Shown here in pieces: positions 1-8,187 of a stretch of 11,296 nt of DNA. Each line of letters begins with the position of its first letter. Positions within the stretch are counted from its first letter, which is position 1. A model generated the notes under the pieces. The model worked only from the letters and a program-made list of their open reading frames with translations, was not told the origin of the DNA and did no database searches. Source of the DNA: Hypholoma sublateritium FD-334 SS-4 (taxonomy: Eukaryota; Basidiomycota; Agaricomycetes; Agaricales; Strophariaceae); contig KN817808.1 of NCBI GenBank assembly GCA_000827495.1, positions 1 to 11,296 on the forward strand, given 5' to 3'. The translations under genes and the position numbers were made by a program.

Positions 1-61
1 GTCGCTGCCTCTATCGCGTCCCCGCCCGCGAACCAGATCGACGCCGCCAACGGTGCAGTGC
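1..61. repeat. Left copy of 61-base terminal direct repeat
   Basis: Bases 1-61 are identical, base for base, to 11236-11296. Both copies are carbonic anhydrase coding sequence in the same frame. This is the usual sign of a circular sequence cut open by an assembler, or of a tandem duplication junction. The non-redundant circle would be 11235 bp. Confidence 0.97.
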
Positions 62-752
62 AGAATTGGATCCAGCCTATCCGCGAGATCTTCCGCACGT
101 CTACGCGCACTGAGATCGTCGAGCTGCGCACCAAGCTTGGAAACTCGACCACCATCGAGGAGCCCGATATCAAAGAGCGTGCGTACCTGGTGTGCGACCC
201 CGCAGCTACGCGTGCTAAATAATTGCTTCCTTCACAGCCGGCTTCCGTGCGCTTGTCGAGGAGAACGTCAAGGCCGGCGTCGCGCGCATCGCAGCCGACT
301 CCGTTATCACCAATGTACGTTGATCCCTCCCCTTTTGTTAATCGCGCGTGCTCACCCCCACTCAGCACTACGCTGCGCTCGCCGCCGCAAACGTCTCGAA
401 AGCTACCCAGCGCCGCGCCGAGGGCGGTGCGCTCGCCGATGTCTTCATCCACGGCTGGGTGTACGACATCGAGAACGGAGAGGTCCGTGACCTCGGGATT
501 TCTGTTGGGCCCCCTGGCAAGGCAATCCCCGCCGCCCCCTTCCCCGCCGTCGCCAAAGCCGCGGAAGAGTCCACTAGTGCGCATACGTCTGCATCTGCAT
601 CTACGTCGACGGCCACGACCACGCAAAGCAAGGCCGCGACGACAGCCGCAGAGACTACTAAGGCTGCGAGCTCAGTGTCGAAAGCAGCGGAGACCCCCGT
701 GAGCACGGTAACGTCGAACGCCGGTGCGCACGTCATTGGATACAAGAACTGA
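1..752 (+). CDS. Beta-carbonic anhydrase, 3' part (5' exons missing)
   Basis: Interconverts CO2 and bicarbonate; in fungi this supplies bicarbonate to carboxylases and takes part in CO2 sensing. Proposed exons are 1-178, 238-314 and 366-752 (stop TGA 750-752). Introns are 179-237 (donor GTGCGT, acceptor TTCACAG) and 315-365 (GTACGT...CTCAG). Family features after splicing are EPGFRALVEENVKAGVARI, the helix ending in DSVITNHYAALAAANV, and VFIHGWVYDIENGEVRDLG, the conserved C-terminal strand region of plant-type beta-CAs. The reading frame is open at base 1 and continues from the right end of the window, which carries the zinc-binding HYGC motif. Together, 229 residues are visible. The upstream CxDxR segment, with the first zinc cysteine and the catalytic aspartate, is absent, so this copy cannot encode a full enzyme as it stands. 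The last roughly 75 residues form an Ala/Ser/Thr-rich tail beyond the usual family end. Family assignment is secure; exact exon ends are inferred. Confidence 0.9.
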
Positions 753-1154
753 GCATAAAGCGCGACCATGGACGGACTATCTTATTTCTTAGTAATTGGG
801 ATCAAAAGACTGCACGGACGGGTAGGAGATTAGTTTATAACGTACTTGGGATCAATAGGGTATTTTGTCGCATCGAACTTCAGTGGAACTATTTCTTTCT
901 GACTAGAGACGGCACCGGTGGAGGTCTGTCATAACATGTGAGGAAGCATGGTTCTGAAGCTAAATTCCCAGTTCTATCGGACGATAAGCGCACATGATGA
1001 TGGAATTTGAATTCAAGAGATCGCACCTTGTGGTGTCCAGACACGGCAATCCGGAGCCGCACCGACAGAGTTAACCTAGGACTATGACTCCTTTCGAACG
1101 AGTCCTGCAACTCATAAAAGGCAAAGGAGCTGAGGAAGATGGCTAACATTAACA
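753..1154. other. Intergenic: carbonic anhydrase 3' flank and GNAT promoter
   Basis: About 400 bases with no convincing gene. A minus-strand open frame crosses 889-1185, but it has no recognisable domain and overlaps the GNAT start. A TATA-like CATAAAAGG lies about 40 bases before the GNAT start codon. A short imperfect dyad (AGGACT near 1078, AGTCCT near 1100) flanks a TGACTC hexamer at about 1084. No function can be assigned to it. Confidence 0.5.
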
Positions 1155-1841
1155 ATGGCCACACCATCTGAACCCTTCGGGACAAATCGACTCATCACTA
1201 TTCACTCGCGCCTTCCAACGGCACGAATCTTCCTGCGCTCTCCACTTATCTCTGACGCGCACTCGCTCACAGAACGCGCCCACGACCCCGAATGTACGGC
1301 ATTCCTTCCCCACATATCCCACCCCAAAAACCCAATCACCATCGAATCGAACGAAAGGCAGGTCCGCAACTGGCAGGCGGACTCCTTGAATGGCAAGGGC
1401 TGGTTTTTGGTTGTTGCTCTGCTGCCGAAGGTCAAGCAGGCTATCGCACCGTATGAAGGAGACCCCTCGAAAGACCCATGTGCGAGCATTGGCGACACGG
1501 GTCTGATCCCTTGGAACCTGGCGGAGAAAACAGCCGAAACGGGCATCATGCTGAACAGCGGCCCACTCCTCCGCGGACAGGGCTACGCTGTCGAGGCGCT
1601 CGACCTGGTATTTGCCCTCGGATTCGACCACCTCAAGCTGGAGAAGATAGAGTTAGGGACAGACAAGGACAATGTGCCCATGCGGTCGCTGATGGAGAAG
1701 CGGTTCGGTGTGGAGGCAGTGTGGAGGGAGGAACAGGGCGACTGGTCATTCACCGTTGGTCCGGAGTGGTGGAAAAAGAGACAAGAAGCGAAGAGCGATG
1801 CGCAAGTAGTCATCGACATTGAGGAACTCGCTGAGCGTTGA
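1155..1841 (+). CDS. GNAT-family N-acetyltransferase (RimJ/RimL-like, Acetyltransf_3 type)
   Basis: An intronless gene of 228 residues starting at ATG 1155 and ending TGA 1839-1841. GNAT enzymes transfer an acetyl group from acetyl-CoA to an amine on a protein or small molecule. The substrate here is unknown. The family layout is visible. The N-terminal part (TARIFLRSPLISDAHSLTE) matches the opening strand and helix of the RimJ/RimL-like group, which usually starts with 'TxRLxLRPxxxxDA'. Then comes a central strand with GDTGLIPWNL. About residues 133-150 (LNSGPLLRGQGYAVEAL) give the acetyl-CoA binding loop, and KIELGTDKDNVPMRSLMEK is the strand and helix with the usual 'NxxMRxLxEK' pattern. 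The length is typical. It lies in the same direction as its neighbours but has its own promoter space. The family call is firm; the specific role is not known. Confidence 0.9.
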   Translation: MATPSEPFGTNRLITIHSRLPTARIFLRSPLISDAHSLTERAHDPECTAFLPHISHPKNPITIESNERQVRNWQADSLNGKGWFLVVALLPKVKQAIAPYEGDPSKDPCASIGDTGLIPWNLAEKTAETGIMLNSGPLLRGQGYAVEALDLVFALGFDHLKLEKIELGTDKDNVPMRSLMEKRFGVEAVWREEQGDWSFTVGPEWWKKRQEAKSDAQVVIDIEELAER

Positions 1842-2099
1842 GAAACTTACATCTACAAATTCGTAGAGGTTTGAATTTACTTCAATTTACTTACACAGCT
1901 ACATGAACCGTGTGCCAAAGAACTTGATTGAAGATGGCTATCATGATCGGTTGCAGACTCCGTATTGGCGCTTTGTAGACACTCAAAAGCAGGGCAAAGT
2001 GGAAGCGAAAACCAGTGGAAGAACGTTGGAAGAGAACTTGAAAGCTGTGACATCGGGACCGACGCTGACCCAGGTGGCATTTAGACGGGAGCATTTTAT

Positions 2100-2107
2100 T
2101 CACGTGA
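2100..2107. promoter_or_regulatory. Palindromic TCACGTGA box (CDEI/E-box type)
   Basis: TCACGTGA lies about 260 bases before the main start codon of homoserine dehydrogenase. In yeast this octamer is the core recognised by the bHLH factor Cbf1, which works with Met4 on sulfur amino-acid genes; other bHLH proteins bind the same CACGTG core. Its place upstream of a gene in the methionine branch is suggestive. Binding in this organism is inference. Confidence 0.3.
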
Positions 2108-2148
2108 CCGTCGCGTCGTGGCCCGTGCGCTCGGCCCGTAGCGACGGT
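2107..2148. repeat. 8-base inverted repeat with 26-base spacer
   Basis: ACCGTCGC at 2107-2114 is the exact reverse complement of GCGACGGT at 2141-2148, in a GC-rich stretch of the homoserine dehydrogenase promoter. It could be a paired factor site or a small hairpin. No known motif is claimed. Confidence 0.35.
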
Positions 2149-2260
2149 GACCACGGAGCACACTGCTCTGTGCGGCGTCCACACAGTTATCACATATACC
2201 AAGTACTGTTCACTAAGTCGGCATTCATACAGGATCAGCGCCATCCATTATGTATGTATA

Positions 2261-2362
2261 ATGCTTTATTCTAATCAATTATCGCGAATGTCGCCATCGA
2301 TCGTCCGACTCGTCCGACCATCTTGGCCGATTTTTGGCAGAACTCTTTCAACTCGATCTACC
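2261..2362 (+). promoter_or_regulatory. Possible alternative N-terminal leader of homoserine dehydrogenase
   Basis: Two in-frame ATGs at 2261 and 2288 extend the protein by 34 or 25 residues. The extension from 2288 (VRLVRPSWPIFGRTLSTRST) has several arginines, many Ser/Thr and hydrophobic residues and no Asp or Glu, the composition of a mitochondrial presequence. A TATA-like stretch directly upstream (about 2250-2258) suggests transcripts may start close to these ATGs. Whether they are in the mRNA cannot be told from the sequence. Confidence 0.35.
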
Positions 2363-3577
2363 ATGTCCCCTTCAGAACAGAAGATACTAGTGGCCGTCGT
2401 CGGTGTTGGCCTAGTGGGTTCAGAGTTGATCTCCCAACTTCTGTCAATCCCCAAACACATATCTCCATTCAAACTGGTGGCACTCACCAGTTCAACCCGA
2501 TCGCTTTACACTGGAAAAGACACACCAATCACCGATGCGTGGAAATCGCAGCTTGCAGCGTCGAAAGCACCGGCAGACTTGAAGACGCTGACCACCCAAC
2601 TCACCCAACTGGTCGCTGAACATGAGCGGGTTGCCCTCGTCGATAACACATCGTCAGAGGAGGTTGCGGGATTGTATCCTACCTGGCTGAAGGCCGGTAT
2701 CAATGTCGTCACACCCAACAAAAAGGCATTTTCGGGTGATGCGGAGCTGTTTTCTCAGATCCTGGGTGCCAGCGCGGAGAGCGGCGCACGATGGCTGAAC
2801 GAGGCAACAGTCGGCGCGGGCCTGCCAATCATTGCCCCCTTGAAGGAACTTTTGGCGACCGGCGACAAGGTTTGTGTTGAAATAGATCTTTGGAGCGCGC
2901 TCTGAACATATTTACGCATTTAGATCATCAAAATCGAAGGCGTCTTCTCGGGTACTATGAGCTACATCTTCAACAACTTTTCCACCGGCGCTCCCTCTGG
3001 CCCTTCCTTTTCTTCCGTTGTCGCAATCGCTCGAGAGAAAGGTTACACTGTACGTATATAACCTTGCATATCTACAGCCAACCAATATTATCCCCAGGAA
3101 CCACACCCGGCAGACGATCTCAATGGGTACGATGTCGCGCGCAAGCTCACCATCCTCTCGCGCCTCATCTCGTCCGGCCCGGCGGCTACCGCGCTCCCCG
3201 CGCTTGACTCATTCCTCTCCGTCCAGACAGCCTCCCTCATCCCCGCTGCGCTCGAGGGCATCCCAACCGGCGACGAGTTCCTTGCGCGCCTCCCCGAGTT
3301 TGACGCCGAGTTTGACAACCTCCGGGTCGAGGCGAGCGCGGAGGGGAAGGTCCTTCGCTTCGTCGGCGTCGTCGACGTCGAGAACGGACATGTGCGCGCG
3401 GGACTTGAAAAGTACTCCACGGACCACCCATTCGCCACCGCACTTGGGGGCTCGGATAACATTGTTTTGTTCCACACTGAGCGGTACAGTCCGCGCCCGC
3501 TCATTGTGCAGGGCGCCGGCGCCGGCGCCGCGGTCACGGCGATGGGCGTGCTGGGAGACCTGTTGAAGCTTGCCTGA
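2363..3577 (+). CDS. HOM6: Homoserine dehydrogenase
   Basis: Reduces aspartate-4-semialdehyde to homoserine with NAD(P)H, the branch-point step to threonine and methionine; cytosolic in yeast. Exons are 2363-2869, 2924-3049 and 3098-3577, giving 370 residues, close to the usual 359-370 for fungal enzymes. Introns are 54 and 48 bases (GTTTGT...TTTAG; GTACGT...CCCAG), and both junctions keep frame. Visible motifs are the nucleotide-binding GVGLVG (residues 14-19), VDNTSS, VVTPNKKAFS, NEATVGAGLPI, EGVFSGTMSYIFN, and EPHPADDLNGYDVARK from residue 212. The last aligns with the yeast Hom6 segment holding Glu208, Asp219 and Lys223, so the catalytic Asp and Lys are present. It ends with GAGAGAAVTAMGVLGDLLKLA. 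The start at 2363 sits in a good context (CTACCATGTC) and matches the usual MSPSEQ-type fungal N-terminus. Two in-frame upstream ATGs (2261, 2288) could add a basic leader. The gene appears intact and is convergent with the P450 gene. Confidence 0.95.
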
Positions 3578-3938
3578 GAACCTTTGTTCGGCACAATCAA
3601 TGGAAGGACACCTGACTATGGCAGATAGCCATACGATCGAACCTTTTCCCATCCTCCGGGATTTGGGGTCAGGCTTCCAAAGATTCGGGGAGCACTCAAA
3701 GGAAGCTTGCCCCTGGTGTGGGTCTCCCAGAAAAGCCGATGTAATGTATATTGAAAAAATAGCCTTGTATTCAGCCAAAAAAACTGACATTTTAAGAACA
3801 CCTCAAGCTTCGTAACGCTTTTCCAAAATAAGCTGTCTGGCTTCGTCCGTCCGGGGAGTTATAGAACACTCAAAAGGAAGAGGGTAACTTCAAAACATGG
3901 GTTACTCGGCCGTTGTAACATAGTGTTCCACTTTGAAC
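3578..3938. other. Convergent intergenic region (two 3' ends)
   Basis: About 360 bases between the stop codons of homoserine dehydrogenase (+) and the P450 (-), so it holds both 3' untranslated regions. The stretch near 3740-3800 is AT-rich with A runs. The open frames here (for example 3570-3815) have no recognisable domain. Confidence 0.5.
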
Positions 3939-6010
3939 TCACCAAGTAACGCCGTATTCGGTGTATTTTACATTCAGAGGAAGCTCGTTCCCGGAAGCGT
4001 CTCTTCTTCGCCTGAGGTTGAAACTAGCGAGGATCGTTGCCACCGCGAGCCAAACCTAGCATACAATAAACCAATGAGGGACAGCGTTATTATGAAGGAT
4101 GGCACATGTAACGTACTGTCGCTAGGCCCAAATGTCGTCCTGGGCAGATTCTTGTACCCAGCATAGACAATGAGTAGTCTGGAGCAAATCAGATCGAATT
4201 ACAGAGACTGACCGCCTTCCAAAGCCAAATACATAGGTCATATCATCGTCGTTCAAGATTCCTTCCGTCGTCAAAAAGCGATCAGGATTAAAGCTATCCG
4301 GGTCCTTATATTTGACGGCATCACGCGTCATGGACCTGCTCCCCAACCGCTATAAGATTCAGCAAACTCAAACGCGCATGGCCACTTGCCAGACGTTTGG
4401 GTAGATAATGCTGTCTATTCACAATTTTCCTTGCAACATCAGCGTCCGCACGAGAGGAAAATGTGAACACACCTTTGGGAATATAATAACCTTTGTACAT
4501 GTCATCTTCGTCGTTTGCGTGGGCGAGGCAAAGAGGTAAAAGTGGCTTCCACCGTACCACCTCCCGAACAAGCGCCTGGATATAGGGCAACGATCCCTCG
4601 TCGTCGTACTCGGGGAGTCGCTTGCCTCTTGTAACGCGATCGATCTCTTCTTGCGCCTTTTTCTGGGCGTCTGGGAATAATATCATCGCCTCGATAAATA
4701 TTGTGATTGTGCCTTGTGTCTGTGAAATCCATCAGCCCAAGCAAAATGGCGTATTCCTTGGATGCGATTTTACCGTCCCTACTCCAGCTTACCATAGAAA
4801 AAGGTGTCAGTGTTAAATCAATAGATATACAATGAAATGGCATACCTCCATACCCAGATGCAGCGGCTTCCTTTAAGATTCTCAAGTCCGTAGGCGATGT
4901 GTAGCTGTCTGATAAACTGCAAGCAATGGGCTTATATCCATTTCCCGACGATGCCTAATAACAAAAAAATGTCAATTACGGTGGAAATTACATGCACTTA
5001 CTCTCCAAGTCTTACCAACGTGGTCATTGCATATTTGTATGTGGCCTCCCGCGCCTCAATGTTCCTCTCGCTCATAGCGCTCGCATATTGCTTGAAGCCA
5101 GCACCGGGGAACCACGACGGAATGTGCCGCAGAGCTGGAAAGCTATTTACCAGCCATTTGGGCGACAAGCCGAGACCGAACCCGGGCCGCGTACTCTCTA
5201 CCAGCTTTACGTAGTGGTCGTCTTTCGGTGCAACGTCATATCCATAGATTACAAATAGGATTATTGCCCCGGCAAGTCTTATTTTAGCGTCAGTCATGTT
5301 AGCTGCGTAATCCATGTGCCAGTGAATGGCTGTAGGAAATGATATACTCACGTTTTGATATGAGCTTCGAAGTCCTCCGGAGTGTTCAGGAAGCCATATA
5401 GCATGTCGTACATTTTCCTTGTTTGGATTGGCCTATATTCGAGAGAAGAATCGGGCTTGAAGCTTTGCTGGAATATTCTCCTATGTTTGCGCCAGTCCGG
5501 TCCATATTCCTTTATCGCGGTGTTTGCGTTGAATCCCATACTATCATCAATGAAGCGAGCGTGTTGAGAAAATTCATTTCAAATGCGCATGACCACCAAC
5601 GCACAGTTTATACATGGGTGACACCGAGCGAGAAGAATAGATCCGGGAACGCTTTTCAAGGAGCTCCACTGCATCCTCGAAGGAGTTTAGAACAATGACT
5701 GGCTGGCGAAAGCTTCTCAGGTACATGATATCGCCTGACAGCCAAATGAGTCAACGTGAGGTTGAATCTGAATACTACAAACGACATTACCATATTCTTC
5801 TGCCCACTCTTTGTATTTACGCCACACACAAGGCGTCGACATTATCTGAATTCTATTGCCAGACATAGCGCTCGTAGGAGCTGGACCTGGTGGGTACGGC
5901 AGCTTGGATAGCAGTGGTTGTGTGTTCCATATAAGCGCCCAAAGAGACACGACAGCAGAGATGGATAAGACGAGTACAACGGCAGTACAATCTGGCAGTA
6001 ACGTGGACAT
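3939..6010 (-). CDS. Cytochrome P450 monooxygenase (microsomal, many introns; one frame break)
   Basis: Heme monooxygenase of the endoplasmic reticulum, substrate unknown. Exons deduced from splice sites and family motifs, in order: 6010-5791, 5734-5605, 5540-5352, 5277-5016, 4954-4846, 4787-4774, 4719-4473, 4414-4386, 4335-4213, 4150-4117 and 4055-3939, about 490 residues. Landmarks: an N-terminal membrane segment followed by the hinge LPYPPGP; GDIMYLRSFRQPVIVLNS; WRKHRRIFQQSF (C helix); an I helix AGVGTTQGT built across a 14-base exon; EVVRW (ExxR); FNPDRF (PERF region); and the heme loop FGFGRRICPGRH with the ligand Cys. The start at 6010 has a good context (CAACCATGTCC) and a TATA-like TTTATATAG about 45 bases upstream. 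Between exons 4414-4386 and 4335-4213 the best splice (intron 4385-4336) leaves the frame off by one base. It is thus either a pseudogene, a base error, or uses an unusual very short intron. The last exon may be incomplete, since a donor-like GTGAGT overlaps the stop. Confidence 0.85.
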
Positions 6011-6430
6011 GGTTGAATACAAGGGAATACCATCTGAAAGCGCAGTCTCATGGACTATATAAAGAACAATTTGAGAGACTTGAGCTTGAGTAATCAATAA
6101 CGCTTCTTGATTTGTTCTTGATCATGGGACAATTTAAGCTTATCAGGTGAGAGAACAATTTAAACTTGTCAAGTGGGAGAATCCATTGAACCTTCTGATC
6201 GAACGAGCAGCCATCATTGCAACATACTATACCGTACTTCTCGCACGGAAATAATGTGGCTATAAGCCCCAATCAAGGTAGGAGTAGTAAAGTTTAATCC
6301 AACATCACACAAGAAGCGTTGTAAGCAAGTCGATGCGTGGGCGTAAGTCTTCCAGTGATGGCTGGTGCTCAAGTCATGCACGCTTTTGAATACTGCAATG
6401 CCAGATTGATTTGACTAACTCGTGAAACAA
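6011..6430. other. P450 upstream region and spacer
   Basis: About 420 bases, AT-rich, with the probable P450 promoter at its left end (TATATA at about 6055-6062). It holds the 26-base tandem repeat at 6129-6180. I see no gene in it. Confidence 0.45.
6129..6180. repeat. Two tandem copies of a 26-base unit
   Basis: Copies 6129-6154 and 6155-6180 begin ACAATTTAA and end GGGAGA or GTGAGAGA. They differ at 4 of 26 bases. A partial third match (GAACAATTT) lies nearby at about 6063-6071. It sits upstream of the P450 gene and could be a degenerate minisatellite or a repeated promoter element. Confidence 0.7.
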
Positions 6431-6439
6431 AAATCTGGC

Positions 6440-6757
6440 TCCAACCGTGTCTATAGCAAGTACGCAATTGGAGGACTCACGGACGCGCTCTCAAATGAAC
6501 TTGATCCTTCGTCGAATATCAAGATGACTCTGATTGAAGTTGGTGACTTCGCCACACGCTCAATCGACACCGAGTCGCTCGTCATCCCTATCTGCGTACA
6601 CGGATCCTGACTGGGCCACCACTGGGAAAATCGTGCGCGGATTCCTTTAGCCGGACATCAATTAAAAAACGCCGCAGGCGACGCGTCGAAGACTGCCAGT
6701 GGGGTCCGTAAGATTGCCTACTATGGCGCCATTGGCCTGCTGTTCGATGTGTCATAG
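6440..6757 (+). pseudogene. Broken short-chain dehydrogenase/reductase (SDR) relic
   Basis: The frame at about 6449-6580 reads VYSKYAIGGLTDALSNEL then MTLIEVGDFATRSIDTESL. This is the SDR active-site region, with the YxxxK motif reduced (usual 'VYxASKxALEGLTxxL'; two residues appear lost) followed by the 'IKxTLxEPGxFxT' strand. The match then shifts frame: about 6596-6652 gives YTDPDWATTGKIVRGFL before a stop, and about 6677-6757 gives GDASKTASGVRKIAYYG, the usual C-terminal helix of these enzymes. The N-terminal Rossmann half with the TGxxxGxG motif is absent. Several lesions in a short stretch make this a relic, not a gene. The SDR match comes from recalled family patterns and was not searched. 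Confidence 0.65.
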
Positions 6758-7571
6758 ATTGCAGCCATTTGAAAAGACGCGGAAGCTGCAGGAATATGTA
6801 TCAGCGACTTCAGGTTGAAGGAAACTTTGGATTAAATACTGTGCCCATGCATTTGAGAGTCCCTCGCGCTTGGACGTCGCCTGGACAGGGGCTTGCTCCG
6901 AACCTACTGCCATGCGGTAACACATATATACACAAATCCAAACAAGTGATGGGCCATTTTAGTAAAACAATTACGCTTGTCATCGACGCGTCTCGGCGGA
7001 GTAAATATTCCCTTCGGCAACGTCCGCGCTACTTGTACTCATGTGTTTTTCGCCTACTGCACTGAGCGACGTGACACTTTCTTCTTTACCACCATCAGCC
7101 CCGGTCCTACTCTCTGGATCCTTTTGTTCCCCTCGTGGTCACTGCTTATAACAGCCGCTGCCAGCGGCAAGCGCATGCCAGTCAAGCAACTCCCTCCATC
7201 AGGGTTCTGTGCATCATTGTCCACTCGTCTTCTCACCACGAAAGTTTAACCCCTACATGTGCTGATCGCACTCTGTCCCAGTGTTTCTTTGCGGTGCCGG
7301 CTCTGACTGCTAGATTCTTGTAGACGATCTGTACCGTCGCTAGCATTTTTGTTTCCATTTCAAGTATACCGCAGTCTCGCTGTTGAGTGCATGTTTGATT
7401 TCCCGCATTAGCCTTCCCCGCTACCATTTCGTCCTGCAGTAACTAGGATAATAGTCACGATCGCGTCGACTGAACGGAGTTTATTTTCGCTGGCTACGTT
7501 ATACAAGCGACTCAGAATCAAGGAGATCAAACTAAATTTAAAGGGCTCGGATCGGTCAAAAAATGAGTCTG
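6758..7571. other. Intergenic stretch with no recognisable gene
   Basis: About 800 bases. Short open frames exist on both strands (for example 6769-7065 and 6977-7249 on plus, 7233-7427 on minus), but none shows a convincing domain or splice pattern. The reading THVFFAYCTERRDTF near 7041-7082 recalls a strand-helix of extended SDR (PRISE-like) enzymes. It is too short and isolated to call. Confidence 0.45.
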
Positions 7572-8101
7572 TCAAAGGGGCGAGCAGCTGAAGGAGCTCG
7601 TGAGGTCGTTGAAGTCAACGGTAGGCTCCGCTGTTCCCGGGACAGAGAAGAAGCTCCAGGTGCCGCTTGTGAGGACGACAACATCGGCTCCCCCCTGCTC
7701 AGAGAGGCAGCCAAAGTCTCTGTATTTCTTATTAGCAGCGACATAGATAAATTCTATTCCAAGAAGCTTACTCAAAGAATGTGCAAACAATCCCACCGGG
7801 GACAATCGCGGATGAGATTTCTTTGTTGAGGAATACGAGGCCGCCATCAAGATTGTTGCAGGAGTCCGAGCCGATGGGAATGGACACACAGCCTGTGCCA
7901 GGATTCCCGGTGCATACTTCCACATTGACAGAGGCGTCCTATTTAAATTTCCACAATGTCAGCTCTCATATTCAAATATTCGTAATATGAATCAGATGAA
8001 CTTACTGCGCCTCTAGCCTTGATACTAACAGCAGGGCCTGGAGCTGCTAAGCTAACTGTAGCAAGGTAGATCATGGCCAGGGTGCTGGATAGTTTGAACA
8101 T
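7572..8101 (-). CDS. Small secreted six-cysteine protein
   Basis: Exons 8101-8006, 7938-7772 and 7719-7572 give 136 residues. Introns 8005-7939 (GTAAGT...AATAG) and 7771-7720 (GTAAGC...TACAG) keep frame. The N-terminus MFKLSSTLAMIYLATVSLA is a signal peptide with likely cleavage near residues 19-20, followed by a short pro-like stretch ending IKARG. The mature part has six cysteines (VEVCTGNPGTGC, GSDSC, GIVCTFFEDFGC, FSC), enough for three disulfide bonds, and ends in SFSCSPL. The segments with Cys, Gly-rich turns and 'LNKEISSAIVPGG' resemble basidiomycete small secreted proteins thought to have a beta/gamma-crystallin-like fold. That resemblance is from memory and is inference. A TATA box lies about 80 bases upstream (8180-8187). 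The function is unknown; a cell-surface, stress or effector role is possible. Confidence 0.8.
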
Positions 8102-8179
8102 TTTTCTGTAAACTGCTAGTAGAAGTGAGGCTTGAGCTTGAGGGCGCTGTGGGGAATTTCTTACCCCACCATGCCATAC

Positions 8180-8187
8180 AATTTATA
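8180..8187 (-). promoter_or_regulatory. TATA box of the small secreted protein gene
   Basis: On the minus strand the sequence reads GGTATAAATTG, a near-perfect TATA box, about 80 bases before the start codon at 8101. Such strong TATA boxes are common in regulated, highly expressed fungal genes for secreted proteins. Confidence 0.55.

Larger units (their letters stand above)
1842..2287. other. Intergenic region upstream of homoserine dehydrogenase
   Basis: About 450 bases without a convincing gene. A small tandem repeat (AATTTACTTC) lies near 1874-1893. Then come a palindromic TCACGTGA (2100-2107), an 8-base inverted repeat (2107-2114 and 2141-2148) and an AT-rich TATA-like stretch near 2250-2262. 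The open frames at 1903-2274 (+) and 1891-2244 (-) have no family resemblance and are treated as chance. Confidence 0.5.

Noticed and set aside
889..1631. Minus-strand open frames of 98 and 160 codons
   Set aside because: They overlap the clear GNAT gene or its promoter, lack family features, and owe their length to the coding composition of the other strand.
1891..2274. Open frames of 117-123 codons on both strands between GNAT and homoserine dehydrogenase
   Set aside because: No recognisable motif and no consistent splice context, and they overlap each other. Best treated as promoter sequence.
3018..3790. Long open frames on both strands, up to 193 codons on the minus strand
   Set aside because: They are shadows of the GC-rich third exon of homoserine dehydrogenase. 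Their composition is repetitive Arg/Ser and no domain is seen.
7030..7090. THVFFAYCTERRDTF, like a strand-helix of PRISE-type reductases
   Set aside because: Only about 15 residues match. No Rossmann motif or further segment lies nearby in any frame.
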